In this document: in pieces, positions 31,446 to 41,850 of the stretch
How the letters are laid out: the number at the start of each line of letters is the position of its first letter
Numbering within the stretch: the first letter of the stretch is position 1
Source of the DNA: an uncultured Pelagibacteraceae bacterium
Lineage (GTDB): Bacteria; Pseudomonadota; Alphaproteobacteria; Pelagibacterales; Pelagibacteraceae
DNA: 64,000 nt
Assembly: GCA_902627935.1 (NCBI GenBank)
Contig: CACOLA010000002.1
Coordinates: 124,001 to 188,000, forward strand
Direction of reading: 5' to 3'
The notes under the pieces: model-generated
What the model saw: the letters and a program-made list of their open reading frames with translations, nothing else
Database searches by the model: none
Told to the model about the DNA's origin: nothing
Program-made: the position numbers and the translations under genes

Positions 31446-32980
31446 AATGAATTTTTATTAAATGAAAATATCAACAAAATATACAACAAAATTATTATTA
31501 AAAACATTTTATTCCCATGTTGTGAGAATACGGTTGATTTAAAAACTTTTTTTTCAGAAAAATCTATGTAACCTTTAAAACCCAGAGAGATTTTTTTTTC
31601 AACAAAGCCCACAGGGTTTATAATTGCCGTAATTCCGTTATTAGCAGATCTGATCAAATATTTTCCACTTTCAACAGCTCTAAAAATACTATGAGCAAAA
31701 TGTTGGTGCGGTCCAATAGAATTGCCAAACCAGCCATCTTCGGAAATATTAATTATATAGTCGAAATTTGAATTATTAAAAATCTTACCAGAATAAATGA
31801 TTTCGTAACAAATAAGAGGTAAAATTTTTAAATTAAACTCATTTTCTTCAATTGAAAGTATATTTCTACTCTTTCCACTACTAAATGACTGATAATTATT
31901 AGTTAAAGATTTTAGACCAATTTTTCCCAAAATTTTTTCGAAAGGCAAAAATTCACCAAAAGGGACAAGTTTTATTTTATTGTAAGCGTGAACTAATGAG
32001 AGTTGGTGATCATAAACTGAAAAAGAATTATAAAATTTATCTTCATTATTTTCTTCTCTTAAATTATTAATACCAATAACTAATAGATGATTTGTATTAA
32101 AATTTTTATTAAATACAGATTTAAATTCTCTCAATTCGTTTTGATTGATGCCTGGAATTATTCCCTCCGGCCACAAAAAAAGAGTTTTTACAGCTAAATT
32201 AGGTTCACTTAGTTTGATCAATTCATCTATGACCAACCTAGTGTCTACATTTCCATAGAATCTTTCTAGATCAATTTTTGATCCTACAGCTCTTATAACA
32301 TAATCATTTTTAATGGTCTTTAAAGATTGAAATGATTTAATTTTATAAGATCCTGTAATAAAAAGTATGATAGGCAAAAACAGAAAAATAATAGATACAA
32401 AAATTTCTTTTTTACTTTCTTTTAAAATAAAAATCGCTGGAATTGTAAAAAAAGTTATACATAAAATATTTAGAGCATAAGTTCCAATTAAAGATGTAAT
32501 TTGAATAATTTCAAGATAATTAGAAAAACTAAAAACAATTAAATTCCATGGAAACCCAGTTAAAATACTACCTCTCAAAAATTCAACTAAACCAAATAAA
32601 AGCACAAATAAAAATAAGTTACTTAACGGTTTTTCAATATTAACTCTAAAAAAGATAAATGAAATTATTCCATAAAATAATGCTAGAAATGAAGGTATTA
32701 ATACAAAAGCGAACGGAATTAAAAAACTAAAGTTTTTATCAAATGTTAATGAGATAGTAATCCAATATATATTCGTAAGAAAATAACCAAATCCAAAAAG
32801 CCAACCATACAAAAAAGATTTATTCTGATCTCTCAGTTTTTTTTTTTTAAATAAAATTATAAAAAAAAAACTTAAGGTAATAAAATTTAGAAAAAAAAAG
32901 TTATAAGGCGGTAAACTTAAAGATGTAATTGAACCTAAAACAATTAGAATTAATGCTTCAAAATAAATTTTTTTTTTCAA
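31442..32980 (-). CDS. lnt: Apolipoprotein N-acyltransferase
   Basis: N-terminal TM domain plus nitrilase domain ([50 protein letters not shown]). Confidence 0.94.
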   Translation of the reverse strand: MKKKIYFEALILIVLGSITSLSLPPYNFFFLNFITLSFFFIILFKKKKLRDQNKSFLYGWLFGFGYFLTNIYWITISLTFDKNFSFLIPFAFVLIPSFLALFYGIISFIFFRVNIEKPLSNLFLFVLLFGLVEFLRGSILTGFPWNLIVFSFSNYLEIIQITSLIGTYALNILCITFFTIPAIFILKESKKEIFVSIIFLFLPIILFITGSYKIKSFQSLKTIKNDYVIRAVGSKIDLERFYGNVDTRLVIDELIKLSEPNLAVKTLFLWPEGIIPGINQNELREFKSVFNKNFNTNHLLVIGINNLREENNEDKFYNSFSVYDHQLSLVHAYNKIKLVPFGEFLPFEKILGKIGLKSLTNNYQSFSSGKSRNILSIEENEFNLKILPLICYEIIYSGKIFNNSNFDYIINISEDGWFGNSIGPHQHFAHSIFRAVESGKYLIRSANNGITAIINPVGFVEKKISLGFKGYIDFSEKKVFKSTVFSQHGNKMFLIIILLYILLIFSFNKNSL

Positions 32981-32981
32981 T

Positions 32982-33443
32982 TTAGTTAAACTTTTTAATA
33001 ACTGATTGATAAATCTTTCGTTCCTCTTTGAACATTACATTATAATCTTTTAATTTTATATGATCAAAATTTAATAAATGTAAAAATCCATGAATAAATG
33101 TCTTTATAACCTTATCTTTAAATAAATTAGTTTTTATATTTTTTGGTTTATTCATAAAATTATAACTAATTATTATATCCCCTAAATAACTTTTTTTTTG
33201 AAATCTAATTTTTTTTTGAAATGGAAACGATAATACGTCGGTTGATTTATTTTTATTTCTAAACTTCTTATTTAATTTTTTAATATTTTGATTATTTGAC
33301 AAAAGTAATGTGAAGAATACTTTTTTATTCTTAAATTGATATTTTTTTGGAAATAATTTACAAACTGAGTTAAAGAAAAAATTTTTTTTTTTTATCTTAC
33401 TAGACCAGTTCTTGTCCTCTGATAAGACCTCAACACTAATCAT
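32982..33443 (-). CDS. ybeY: Endoribonuclease YbeY
   Basis: NKSTDVLSFPF, LGDIIIS, HGFLHLLNFDH zinc motif; start MISVEVLSED. Confidence 0.92.
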   Translation of the reverse strand: MISVEVLSEDKNWSSKIKKKNFFFNSVCKLFPKKYQFKNKKVFFTLLLSNNQNIKKLNKKFRNKNKSTDVLSFPFQKKIRFQKKSYLGDIIISYNFMNKPKNIKTNLFKDKVIKTFIHGFLHLLNFDHIKLKDYNVMFKEERKIYQSVIKKFN

Positions 33444-34434
33444 TATGATTGCTATAGGCTTTAACAATCTTTGAAACTAAAGGATGTCTCACAACGTCTG
33501 AATGATCAAAGTCAATTACAGATATCTCATTTAGATGAGATAAAAGTTTTTTAGATCTGTCTAATCCTGACATACTTTTATTTGGAAGATCAATTTGTGA
33601 TGGGTCTCCGTTAACTACGATCTTAGAGTTTTCACCAATTCGAGTTAGAAACATTTTAATTTGAGTGTCAGTGGCATTTTGCGCTTCATCTAAAATGGCA
33701 AATGAATTTTTTAATGTCCTGCCACGCATAAAAGCTAACGGAGCAATTTCAATATCACCAATTTCTATCATTCTCTGAATTTTTTCAAAATGAAATAAAT
33801 CATATAATGAGTCATATAAAGGTCTCAAATATGGATCTACTTTTTCCTTCATGTCGCCTGGTAAAAAACCCAGTCTTTCTCCAGCTTCAACTGCAGGTCT
33901 AGAAAGTATTATTCTCTCAATTTTTTTTTCAAGCAACATTGTTAAACCAACCGCTACAGCCAGAAATGTTTTTCCTGTCCCAGCAGGACCTGCAGAAATA
34001 ACAATATCACTTTGCCTTAAACATCTAACATACTCTTTTTGTTTTTCAGATCTTGGAATAATTGATTTTTTTGGTGTCTTAATAATATCAGTAACATTAT
34101 GATTTTTAACTTTTTCATTGATCATAAATTTGTCTATTGAAGATAATATATCTTTACTTTCAATATTTCCATTATTTATAAATTGATTAGCTAAAAATTG
34201 AATGGCGCTTTTAACTATTTCATTTTTATCTGGAGAAGATTTAATTAGAATAGAATTTCCTCTAGAATATAGTTTAGATTCAGTAATTTTTTCTAATTCT
34301 TTTAAATTTTTGTTAAATTCTCCAACTACACCCATTAGCAAATCATTGTCATGAAAAATTACGCTTAAAGTGTTATTATCTGAATAAACAAATTTTAGAT
34401 TAGTATCTAAATTTATTTTAGTCCCAATATTCAA
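33436..34434 (-). CDS. phoH: PhoH family ATPase (YbeZ)
   Basis: SAGPAGTGKTFLAVAVG, RPAVEAGERLGFLPGDMKEKVDPYLRPLYD. Confidence 0.95.
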   Translation of the reverse strand: MNIGTKINLDTNLKFVYSDNNTLSVIFHDNDLLMGVVGEFNKNLKELEKITESKLYSRGNSILIKSSPDKNEIVKSAIQFLANQFINNGNIESKDILSSIDKFMINEKVKNHNVTDIIKTPKKSIIPRSEKQKEYVRCLRQSDIVISAGPAGTGKTFLAVAVGLTMLLEKKIERIILSRPAVEAGERLGFLPGDMKEKVDPYLRPLYDSLYDLFHFEKIQRMIEIGDIEIAPLAFMRGRTLKNSFAILDEAQNATDTQIKMFLTRIGENSKIVVNGDPSQIDLPNKSMSGLDRSKKLLSHLNEISVIDFDHSDVVRHPLVSKIVKAYSNHND

Positions 34435-34436
34435 TT

Positions 34437-35762
34437 TTAAGCTACCTTTTGACTTGATTGATTAGCGGTAATACCAAACAAAGAATTTCTATTACTATTT
34501 TGAATTTCAATTTTAACAACTTTTCCTATTAAATCATCTATGCCGTCGAATAAGACTGATGTCATATGTTGAGATCTTCCAAAAAGTTTTGATTTATCGT
34601 CTGTTCGATTTTCAACCAAAACATCTATTGTGGCATTTTCTAATGACTTATTCATTTCAATTTGATTCTTGTATAACTTATCTTGAACAATTTCTAATTT
34701 TTCGAAAGATTTTTTTTTATCTATGATCGGTAAATTTGAAGCCACGGTGCCAGGTCTTGGACTAAAAACAAATGAAAAGGAATTGATAAATTTAATTTCA
34801 TCAATAAGTTTTAGCGTATTTTTAAAATCATTCTCATCCTCACCTGGATAGGAAATTATAAAATCACTAGAAAATTGAATTTCGGGGTTAATACTTTTTA
34901 ATTTATAAAAAATTTCCAAATATGTTTTTACTGTGTGCTTCCTATTCATTAGCCTCAAAATTTTATCAGATCCACTTTGAACTGGAAGATGTACTAACGG
35001 CATAAGTTTTTTTGAATATTTATAAACTTCAATTAAATCTCCTGTCATATCTCGTGGGTGAGATGTTGTATATCTTATCCTTTTGATTTGTTTAAATTTT
35101 TCAATTTCATAAATTAAATTTGATAATCTTTTATTATCATAATTATATGCATTAACATTTTGACCTAATAAAATTATTTCTTTAGTTCCTTGATCAACTA
35201 AATTTTTTGCCTCTTCTATAATCTGATTGAAGGGTCTTGAGTACTCTGGTCCTCTAGTATAAGGAACTACACAAAAATGACAAAACTTGTCACATCCTTC
35301 TTGTATTGTTAAAAAAGATGAAGATTTACTAGTTTGATTTTTTATCCTACTTAAATACTCAAATTTGCTTACAGCATCAAATTCAGTTTCTTCAATTTTT
35401 TGTTTTTTTGCATAGTTCAAAATCATATCATTTATTTTGTGATATGCTTGTGGTCCAATTATAAGATCAATATAAGGCTCCCTTTTTAACATTTCTTGAT
35501 TTTCTGCTTGAGCAACACATCCAGCAATTATTACGAGAGGTTTTTTTTTTGATCTAAACTTTTTTTTAACTCTTCCTATTTCATGATAAACTTTTTCTTT
35601 TGCCTTGTCTCGAATATGACAAGTATTCAAAAGGTAACAATTGGCATCTTCATAACGATCTGTTTTAATGTATCCAATTTGTTTTACAGCATCAAAAATA
35701 CGATTAGAGTCATATTCATTCATTTGACAACCAAATGTTTTTATAAATATTTTTTGATCCAT
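34437..35762 (-). CDS. miaB: tRNA-2-methylthio-N6-dimethylallyladenosine synthase
   Basis: FIKTFGCQMNEYDS, EGCDKFCHFCVVPYTRGPEYSRP radical-SAM, TRAM domain. Confidence 0.96.
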   Translation of the reverse strand: MDQKIFIKTFGCQMNEYDSNRIFDAVKQIGYIKTDRYEDANCYLLNTCHIRDKAKEKVYHEIGRVKKKFRSKKKPLVIIAGCVAQAENQEMLKREPYIDLIIGPQAYHKINDMILNYAKKQKIEETEFDAVSKFEYLSRIKNQTSKSSSFLTIQEGCDKFCHFCVVPYTRGPEYSRPFNQIIEEAKNLVDQGTKEIILLGQNVNAYNYDNKRLSNLIYEIEKFKQIKRIRYTTSHPRDMTGDLIEVYKYSKKLMPLVHLPVQSGSDKILRLMNRKHTVKTYLEIFYKLKSINPEIQFSSDFIISYPGEDENDFKNTLKLIDEIKFINSFSFVFSPRPGTVASNLPIIDKKKSFEKLEIVQDKLYKNQIEMNKSLENATIDVLVENRTDDKSKLFGRSQHMTSVLFDGIDDLIGKVVKIEIQNSNRNSLFGITANQSSQKVA

Positions 35763-36188
35763 TTATTGAGATTTCTTTTTAACTCCATAGAGCTCTAATT
35801 TGTGATCCACTAAAGTGTAACCATATTTTTCTGCAACTTTTTTCTGAAGTTTATCAATTTCTTCATCCACAAATTCTATAATTTCTCCAGTTTTTATATC
35901 TATCAGGTGATTGTGATCATCGTGTAATTCATATCTAGCTTTACCACCTTTAAAATCATGTTTAACCAAAATTCCTGCCTCTTCAAAAAGTTTTACAGTT
36001 CTATATACAGTAGCAATACTAATTTTTGGATCAATTTTTGAAACTCTATTATATAACTCATCTACATCTGGATGATCAGATTCTCCATATGCCTCTTTTG
36101 ATTCTAATATAACTTTAGCGATTATTCTTCTTTGATCAGTAAGCTTAACTCCTTTAGCTTCAAATTTTTGTTCTATCTTATCTGCCAT
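35763..36188 (-). CDS. fur: Ferric uptake regulator family protein
   Basis: LTDQRRIIAKVI...HPDVDELYNRVSKIDPKISIATVYRTVKLFEEAGI, HDDHNHLID. Confidence 0.93.
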   Translation of the reverse strand: MADKIEQKFEAKGVKLTDQRRIIAKVILESKEAYGESDHPDVDELYNRVSKIDPKISIATVYRTVKLFEEAGILVKHDFKGGKARYELHDDHNHLIDIKTGEIIEFVDEEIDKLQKKVAEKYGYTLVDHKLELYGVKKKSQ

Positions 36189-36196
36189 ACTTAATT

Positions 36197-36583
36197 TTAA
36201 CTTATATAAATAGGTTTAATCAAATTTTTTTTAATATTAAATTTATCGCATAGATTGGGAATATTTTCATATTTTTTATTATCTAATTGATCAAAGTCAC
36301 TAAAACTAAAACAATAATAATCAATTTTCTTCGCTACAAATATTGCCTTAACAACAGCAAGAGAGTTTCTAATACCAGCAAAGCTTCCTGGGCCCCTGTT
36401 TACATATAATTTAGAAATTTCACCTAATTTACAATCGTTTTTTTCAAGAAAATTGTTAATTAAAATAATTAATTTTTCATAATTAGTTTTACTATTTTCA
36501 TGACTAACATTATAAATATTTTTACTTTTAATGAGCATTAAAAATATTTTTTCAGTTGCTGCATCGATTATTAAATTATTCAT
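36197..36583 (-). CDS. tsaB: Short TsaB-like protein (t6A biosynthesis)
   Basis: NNLIIDAATEKIFLMLI, LYVNRGPGSFAGIRNSLAVVKAIF, C-terminal KPIYIS; only 128 aa. Confidence 0.8.
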   Translation of the reverse strand: MNNLIIDAATEKIFLMLIKSKNIYNVSHENSKTNYEKLIILINNFLEKNDCKLGEISKLYVNRGPGSFAGIRNSLAVVKAIFVAKKIDYYCFSFSDFDQLDNKKYENIPNLCDKFNIKKNLIKPIYIS

Positions 36584-37592
36584 AATTTATTTTATGTTTT
36601 TTGTAAATTGTAATGCAGAAGGAGATAATATCAAACAATATTCAAATGATGAGGGTGTTTTATCAATAATGTACCACAGATTTAATGAGAATAAATATCC
36701 GTCGACAAATATTAAAATGGAAGTTTTTCAAAATCAAATACAATTGATTAAAGATTTAAATTATGCCTTTATCCATCCAAATAATTTACAAAAAAATTTT
36801 GATATTCCTAAAAAACAAAAAAAAATACTTCTAACAATAGATGATGCTTTTCAATCCTTTTATAATGAGGCATGGCCTTTTCTTAAAAAAAATAAAATTC
36901 CATTTATCTTATTTGTTTCAACAGAGCCTGTTGGGAACAGAGGTTATATGTCATGGAGTCAGATAAAGGAAATTGAAAAAGAAGATTTCGTAGTTATAGG
37001 ACACCATTCTCATACTCATGACTATTTAATTGATAAAACTAATCAGGAATTTGTAAGTGATATTGAGAAAGCGAATAATATTTTTAAAAATAAACTAGGT
37101 TATATTCCAAAACTTTTTTCTTATCCATTTGGAGAGTACTCAGAGTTTATGAGAGATTATATTTCTAAAAACTTTTCTCTAGCTTTTGGTCAACACTCTG
37201 GGGTAATTGATATTAATAAAGAAAAATTTCAATTACCTAGATTTCCAATAAATGAACACTACGGCGAATTAAAAAGATTTAAATCAATTATAAAAACATA
37301 TCCTCTCCAATATAAAAATTTAAACCCATTGGAAAAAAAACTTAATAAACAAAATAATCCTCCTTTATTTTCAGTAGAATTCTTTAATAATCAAAAAAAT
37401 ATAAAAAATATTTCCTGTTATTCTAATGAAGGTGATAAATGGGAAAAATCTAATATAAAATTTACTAACAACATTCTCTCAATAGAATTTAGAGAAGCTT
37501 TCCTTCCTAGAAGAGGAAGAATAAATTGTTCATTGAATGATAATGGTAAATGGAGATGGTTTGGTACTCAGTTTATAATCTCTAAGAACTAA
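36531..37592 (+). CDS. Polysaccharide deacetylase (NodB-like), secreted
   Basis: SIMYHRF, LLTIDDAFQSF, GHHSHTHDYL, SYPFGEYS; exact start uncertain (36531 overlaps tsaB; next Met 36594). Confidence 0.85.
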   Translation: MSIKNIFSVAASIIKLFIIYFMFFVNCNAEGDNIKQYSNDEGVLSIMYHRFNENKYPSTNIKMEVFQNQIQLIKDLNYAFIHPNNLQKNFDIPKKQKKILLTIDDAFQSFYNEAWPFLKKNKIPFILFVSTEPVGNRGYMSWSQIKEIEKEDFVVIGHHSHTHDYLIDKTNQEFVSDIEKANNIFKNKLGYIPKLFSYPFGEYSEFMRDYISKNFSLAFGQHSGVIDINKEKFQLPRFPINEHYGELKRFKSIIKTYPLQYKNLNPLEKKLNKQNNPPLFSVEFFNNQKNIKNISCYSNEGDKWEKSNIKFTNNILSIEFREAFLPRRGRINCSLNDNGKWRWFGTQFIISKN

Positions 37593-38686
37593 ATTAGGCT
37601 TTCCAATTCAAGACTAGATGGTAAAAGTCTTGCGTTATCAAAATCCTTTAAATTATTTTGTTTAATAATTTTTTGTAAAATTTGGACGTATTTTTCTCCT
37701 GTTTCTGCATATTCGTCCAAGAATTGTGACAGAATAATACTATCTAACGGTTTTCCCGCATCTCTTAATTGAGCTCTTACAAGTCTAAACTCTTTATAAG
37801 TTTTATGAGTATTCAAATTTCTTTGGTAAGCTCTCACGGAAGCTTGAAGCACATTAAACTTCATAACTTTATGCCCTTCATTTTCTTCTGCCTCTTTAGG
37901 CTTCAGCCCTTCTCCAGACCAAGTCCACTGTCCAAAAAGAGCGTTACCCTCTTGAGCAAATCTTGAAGTTCCCCAGCCTGTTTCCTTTGCAGCTTGTGCA
38001 AGTGCCAAAGACACAGGAACTTCATCCATTCTTACTTTAAGAGTTGATAGATCTTTAGAGGGAATTCCATATTGCTTATATTTTTTATCAAGCCATTTTT
38101 TTTCTAAAACAGTGTTATTACTTTTATTTATTATATTAAAAAGTCTTTTTCTATCTAAACGAATATTGTTATTTTCTTGTAATATTAAAGGTAATACAAT
38201 TTGAATAAAAAACTCTTTTCTTTTTTTGGTATTCTCAATCATTTTAATTTCACGAGGGAATGAGTCAAGTGCAACAGGTTTAACCAGCTTATTTTTTCTA
38301 ATATCATCTAATTTATAACCAGTATCTTCATATAGCTGTATAATAGTTGAGGCATCCAATCTTATGGCATCGGTTTCTTTATCATTAAGACTGTAAATAT
38401 CTACTAGTAGATCTTGCTCATTATACTCTTCATTTGCGTCAAGAGATCCTTTAGTTTGCTTATCTAAAGTGTAGGCTAAAACAGTTTTTGAGTTGTTTAT
38501 AAATCCTTCAGAATTTAACATTTTATTGCTGGTGAAGTTTACTACTAAAGGCAATGAATAAAATACAAAAATTACAACAAAGCAGCTTAAAAAAACTCTA
38601 ACAATAGATCCTAGATTATTATCATCAAAAGTTTTAAAAACTTTTATTCTTTTATATCTAAAATTTTTTTTCACCTTAAATTGCAA
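37589..38686 (-). CDS. Glucosaminidase-domain (Bax-like) protein
   Basis: SLALAQAAKETGWGTSRFAQEGNALFGQWTW. Confidence 0.85.
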   Translation of the reverse strand: MQFKVKKNFRYKRIKVFKTFDDNNLGSIVRVFLSCFVVIFVFYSLPLVVNFTSNKMLNSEGFINNSKTVLAYTLDKQTKGSLDANEEYNEQDLLVDIYSLNDKETDAIRLDASTIIQLYEDTGYKLDDIRKNKLVKPVALDSFPREIKMIENTKKRKEFFIQIVLPLILQENNNIRLDRKRLFNIINKSNNTVLEKKWLDKKYKQYGIPSKDLSTLKVRMDEVPVSLALAQAAKETGWGTSRFAQEGNALFGQWTWSGEGLKPKEAEENEGHKVMKFNVLQASVRAYQRNLNTHKTYKEFRLVRAQLRDAGKPLDSIILSQFLDEYAETGEKYVQILQKIIKQNNLKDFDNARLLPSSLELESLI

Positions 38687-39215
38687 CTACTTCTTTAACC
38701 TCTGGTAAATAATGACATAATAAATTTTGAACTCCTTGTTTCAGTGTCAAAGTAGAGCTTGGGCATCCTGAGCAACTGCCTTGAAGTTGAACCATTACTA
38801 TACCATTTTTAAAAGCTTTGAATTTTATGTCACCACCATCCTTAGCAACTGCTGGTCTTATTTTTTGATCTAATATTTTAATGATTTTTTTTTCTATTTC
38901 CCCAAAATTTTCGTCTATCTCAAAAGGACTTTTGTCAATAATGAATTCATTACCACTAGAATAAAAATCATTAATTAAAGATATAACGATATGTTTAATT
39001 TCATCCCAAGAAATATCACTATATTTATTTACGGAAACAAAATCTTTGCTTAAAAAAATACCCTCCACTCCTTTAATATTCATGATATTTCTAACAAAAG
39101 CATTTTTTACCTCGTCTTTTTTTGTAATTTCAAAAGATCCATTATTGGATACAATTTTACCAGGTAAAAATTTTAATGAGTTTGGATTTGGAGTTGTTTC
39201 TATTTGGACAAACAT
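38676..39215 (-). CDS. nfuA: NifU-like Fe-S scaffold (NfuA type)
   Basis: QIETTPNPNSLKFLPG N-domain, AKDGGDIKF..VQLQGSCSGCPSSTLTLKQGVQNLL. Confidence 0.93.
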   Translation of the reverse strand: MFVQIETTPNPNSLKFLPGKIVSNNGSFEITKKDEVKNAFVRNIMNIKGVEGIFLSKDFVSVNKYSDISWDEIKHIVISLINDFYSSGNEFIIDKSPFEIDENFGEIEKKIIKILDQKIRPAVAKDGGDIKFKAFKNGIVMVQLQGSCSGCPSSTLTLKQGVQNLLCHYLPEVKEVVAI

Positions 39216-39266
39216 ACATACATATATAATCAATAATTATGAAAATTAAACTTGTAAATAAAAGTT

Positions 39267-40268
39267 CTAAAAACCCATGATTTCGTGCATCTTTTTTACC
39301 TTAAGGTTAGCTATTTTGTTGGCTTTTTCATAACCATCTATTAAGATTCTATCTAAAAATTTTTTATCGTTAATTAGTTTTTTTATTTCTAATGAGATTG
39401 GATTTATTTTTTCAACTAAAACCTGAGACAGTTTTTCTTTAAACTTTGAAAAATTTTTACCATCAAATTCCTTGATTGATTTCTCTAAGCTAGAATTCGT
39501 TAAACTTGAGTATATTCCTAGTAAATTTTTTGCCTCAAATCTTTCACTCAGTTCACTAGCACTTGATGGTAAAGGCAACGAGTCAGTTTTTGCTTTTTTA
39601 ATTTTATTTATTATCACATCTTTATCATCTGTTAAGTTTATTCTACTTAAATCTGACACCTCAGATTTGCTCATCTTTTTTGTTCCATCTTTAAGACTCA
39701 TTATTCTTGAGAATTCCTTTTGAATAAGTGGCTCTGGTGCTTTGAGAAAATCTTCTACTTCGTAATCATTATTAAATTTTTGGGCAATATCTCTGCACAA
39801 CTCTAAATGTTGTTTTTGATCTTCTCCTACAGGAACATGTGTTGAGTCATACAACAAGATATCTGCTGCCATTAATATTGGATAAGAATAAAGTCCTATA
39901 CTAGCTTTTTCCTTATCTTTTCCTGCCTTTTCCTTAAATTGTGTCATTCTATTTAACCATCCAATTTTTGCTACACAACTTAACAACCAAGCAGCTTCAG
40001 AATGTGCGGCAACAGTTGATTGATTAAAAATAATACTTTTTTTTGGGTCAATCCCACAAGCAATAAAAGTTGCCACTGTTTCTCTTATATTATCTCTTAG
40101 TTCAATAGGATCCTGTTTAATTGTTATTGCATGCAAGTCTACTACACAAAAAATACAATTATTTTGTGAGTCATTATTCAGTTCAACAAAATTCTTTATA
40201 GCACCTAAATAATTTCCTAAATGTAAATTACCAGTTGGCTGTACTCCAGAAAATATTTTTTTACTCAT
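39267..40268 (-). CDS. trpS: Tryptophanyl-tRNA synthetase
   Basis: FSGVQPTGNLHLGNYLGAI, KMSKS. Confidence 0.97.
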   Translation of the reverse strand: MSKKIFSGVQPTGNLHLGNYLGAIKNFVELNNDSQNNCIFCVVDLHAITIKQDPIELRDNIRETVATFIACGIDPKKSIIFNQSTVAAHSEAAWLLSCVAKIGWLNRMTQFKEKAGKDKEKASIGLYSYPILMAADILLYDSTHVPVGEDQKQHLELCRDIAQKFNNDYEVEDFLKAPEPLIQKEFSRIMSLKDGTKKMSKSEVSDLSRINLTDDKDVIINKIKKAKTDSLPLPSSASELSERFEAKNLLGIYSSLTNSSLEKSIKEFDGKNFSKFKEKLSQVLVEKINPISLEIKKLINDKKFLDRILIDGYEKANKIANLKVKKMHEIMGF

Positions 40269-40270
40269 AG

Positions 40271-41800
40271 CTAATATCTTAATTTAATATCGTCTAATTG
40301 AAAAGCTTTGATCAAAAAAGACACCAATAAATAGAAACTCAGCCCTAAAAATACCGATAGAATTAAATAAATTGATTTATACAAATTTTCAAAAGATAAT
40401 TGATCATCTAAAATTTCTATTAAAAAATTAAAAAATAATCCCATCAAAATTGAAGAAAATATTATTTTAATAAAACGTTCTATAAAAATTTTATTAAAAT
40501 TAAATAAATTTTTTTTCTTTAAAAAAATAAATAAAACAATCAAATTAACCCATGATGAAATAGTAGTTGCGATTGGAATAATTATAAAACCTACAAAGTC
40601 AAAAAAGGAAAGGCTAATTATAATATTTAGTAAAACTGATACTAAAGAAATATAAAAAGGTGTTTTTGTATCATGATTTGCAAAAAAGAAATTTGAGAAC
40701 ACTTTTATCATTGCGAAAGCGGGAAGACCTAAACTAAAAAAATATAAGGCTTTTGCAGAATTTGAAACAGAGTTTTCATCAAATTGTCCATATCCAAAAA
40801 GGGCAGATATGATTTCATTAGAACCTATCAGTAATGCTATAGCCGCAGGTAAACTTAGAAACAAACTCAACTCTAAAGCTTTATTTTGAATAAGATCGAT
40901 TTTTCTTTTATCTTTTTTACTTATATGTTTTGATAATTGAGGCAGAATTACTATTCCTATAGCAATTCCCGCAATAGCTAAGTTTATCTGGTAAATTCTA
41001 TCAGCATAATAAAGATAAGAGACAGCACTAGCTTGAAAAGAGGCTATTATGGTGCCAACTAATATGTTGATTTGAGTAACTCCAGAGGAAAAAATGCTTG
41101 GAAGTAATTTATTAAAAAAAATTTTTACCTTATTAGAAATATTAAATCTAATTTCGAATTGTATCTTAAAATATTTTTTTACAAAAAAATATAAAAAAAT
41201 TAGCTGTAATATTCCTGAAAGTGTAACTCCATAAGACAAGTAATAAACCAAATCATCATTTAGTGAATTACTGAAAAGTAAAATCATTATTAATACAATA
41301 TTCAAAATAATTGGTGCAGCAGCTGCCTCAGCAAATTTATTATGAGAATTAAGAATTGCTGAAAAAAAAGATGCTAAAGATACAAAAATTAAAAATGGAA
41401 ATGTAATTCTAGTGAGATTAATTGCTAATTTCATTTTTTCATTATCCTCTATAAATCCTGGTGCAATTAATGATACAAAAGCGGGCATAAATATTTGCAC
41501 TAGAAGGACAATTGTTAAAAGTATTAAAAATAAAAAATTAAATACTTCGTTAGCAAATCTGTTTGATTTATTTTTTTTTTTAATTAATTCCGATGAATAG
41601 CTTGGAACAAAAGCTGCATTAAAAGTTCCTTCGGAAAATAATCTTCTAAAAGTATTTGGTATTCTAAAAGCGACAAAAAATACGTCAGCAAGGAAACTAG
41701 TTCCTAGAAAAATTGCTACCAAAACATCTCTTAAATAACCTAAGACTCTACTGATTATTGTAAAAAAGCTGAAAGTCCCAGTTGACTTAATTAAGTTCAT
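40271..41800 (-). CDS. murJ: Lipid II flippase MurJ
   Basis: FTIISRVLGYLRDVLVAIFLG...FFVAFRIPNTFRRLFSEGTFNAAFVP. Confidence 0.96.
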   Translation of the reverse strand: MNLIKSTGTFSFFTIISRVLGYLRDVLVAIFLGTSFLADVFFVAFRIPNTFRRLFSEGTFNAAFVPSYSSELIKKKNKSNRFANEVFNFLFLILLTIVLLVQIFMPAFVSLIAPGFIEDNEKMKLAINLTRITFPFLIFVSLASFFSAILNSHNKFAEAAAAPIILNIVLIMILLFSNSLNDDLVYYLSYGVTLSGILQLIFLYFFVKKYFKIQFEIRFNISNKVKIFFNKLLPSIFSSGVTQINILVGTIIASFQASAVSYLYYADRIYQINLAIAGIAIGIVILPQLSKHISKKDKRKIDLIQNKALELSLFLSLPAAIALLIGSNEIISALFGYGQFDENSVSNSAKALYFFSLGLPAFAMIKVFSNFFFANHDTKTPFYISLVSVLLNIIISLSFFDFVGFIIIPIATTISSWVNLIVLFIFLKKKNLFNFNKIFIERFIKIIFSSILMGLFFNFLIEILDDQLSFENLYKSIYLILSVFLGLSFYLLVSFLIKAFQLDDIKLRY

Positions 41801-41850
41801 AAATCATATTAGTCTTAATTTAACGCCATTTGTACATCTAATTATCAAAA

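Noticed and set aside
31436-31450. Possible SAM riboswitch before metK
   Set aside because: metK start overlaps the lnt stop (31442-31445), leaving no leader region.
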